NCBI GenBank assembly: GCA_900551335.1
Contig: URVO01000081.1
Location: 1 to 6,257, forward strand
Source of the DNA: an uncultured Phascolarctobacterium sp.
GTDB taxonomy: Bacteria > Bacillota > Negativicutes > Acidaminococcales > Acidaminococcaceae
Direction: 5' to 3'
DNA: 6,257 nucleotides
Positions 6,135 to 6,257 of the stretch are shown here, one piece after another; within the stretch, counting starts at the first letter, position 1; each line of letters starts with the position of its first letter. A model generated the notes under the pieces. It was not told the DNA's origin, searched no databases, and worked only from the letters and a program-made list of their open reading frames with translations. A program made the position numbers and the translations under genes.

Positions 6135-6194
6135 CGTAGACTGTTCTGCTAAAAGCATTGCCTGTGCAAAGAGTCATGCTGGCGTCGGTCTACG
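6135..6194 (-). promoter_or_regulatory. Inverted repeat enclosing a hairpin in the phosphodiesterase leader
   Basis: CGTAGAC (6135-6141) is the perfect reverse complement of GTCTACG (6188-6194). On the minus strand the enclosed 46 bases can form a further hairpin: TTGC, loop ACAG, GCAA, flanked by AGCA and TGCT. If transcribed from upstream, this gives a multi-stem 5' leader ahead of the ribosome site. It does not match a riboswitch or T-box that I recognise. Confidence 0.4.
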
Positions 6195-6196
6195 TA

Positions 6197-6235
6197 ATTT
6201 TTGCTGTTTTTTCAACAATGTTCAACACTATCTTA
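6197..6235 (-). promoter_or_regulatory. Candidate promoter region of the phosphodiesterase gene
   Basis: Two weak minus-strand candidates exist. One is TTGAAC (complement of 6220-6225), 17 bases, then AAAAAT (complement of 6197-6202). The other is an extended -10, TG-G-TAAGAT (TAAGAT is the complement of 6230-6235), whose -35 would fall at the window edge. TTCAAC occurs twice exactly 10 bases apart (6211-6216 and 6221-6226, plus strand), which could be a binding site. The remaining bases to 6257 show no coding sequence. Confidence 0.3.
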
Positions 6236-6257
6236 CCACATATATTGAAGAAAAACA

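Noticed and set aside
6210..6226. LexA-like box around GAACATTGTT
   Set aside because: The Firmicute SOS box needs GAAC and GTTC separated by four bases. Here the spacing is three and the second half is GTTG.

Overview
The window looks like an ordinary chromosomal stretch from a low-to-mid GC Firmicute, possibly one of the Negativicutes. The evidence is a lysine-rich lipoprotein signal with an LAGC lipobox, Shine-Dalgarno sites of the AGGAGG type, Rho-independent terminators, and AzlCD and polar amino-acid ABC genes typical of these anaerobes. The lineage is inferred from protein style only.

The left half (1-2964, plus strand) is a polar amino-acid ABC importer. It holds the 3' part of one substrate-binding protein, a second complete paralogous lipoprotein (about two thirds identical by hand alignment), a His/Glu/Gln/Arg-type permease, and an ATPase whose start overlaps the permease stop by ATGA. 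A hairpin terminator followed by a weak candidate promoter separates the two binding proteins. A strong terminator closes the operon.

The right half (3131-6110, minus strand) reads leftward as glycerophosphodiester phosphodiesterase, LacI-family regulator, azlC, azlD. The phosphodiesterase has its own terminator. The regulator may have an extended -10 promoter next to that terminator. azlCD has a near-consensus sigma-A promoter whose -35 box contains the regulator's stop codon, and azlC and azlD overlap by ATGA. A strong hairpin ends azlD, so the two halves converge on a 166-bp terminator-rich gap.

Functionally, an importer for polar amino acids converges on a probable branched-chain amino-acid exporter. 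A phosphodiester-scavenging enzyme and a regulator of unknown effector lie upstream of the exporter. I found no mobile element, RNA gene, CRISPR array or clearly new system. The more interesting points are the paired binding proteins sharing one translocator, the promoter and stop overlap at lacI/azlC, and a structured leader ahead of the phosphodiesterase.
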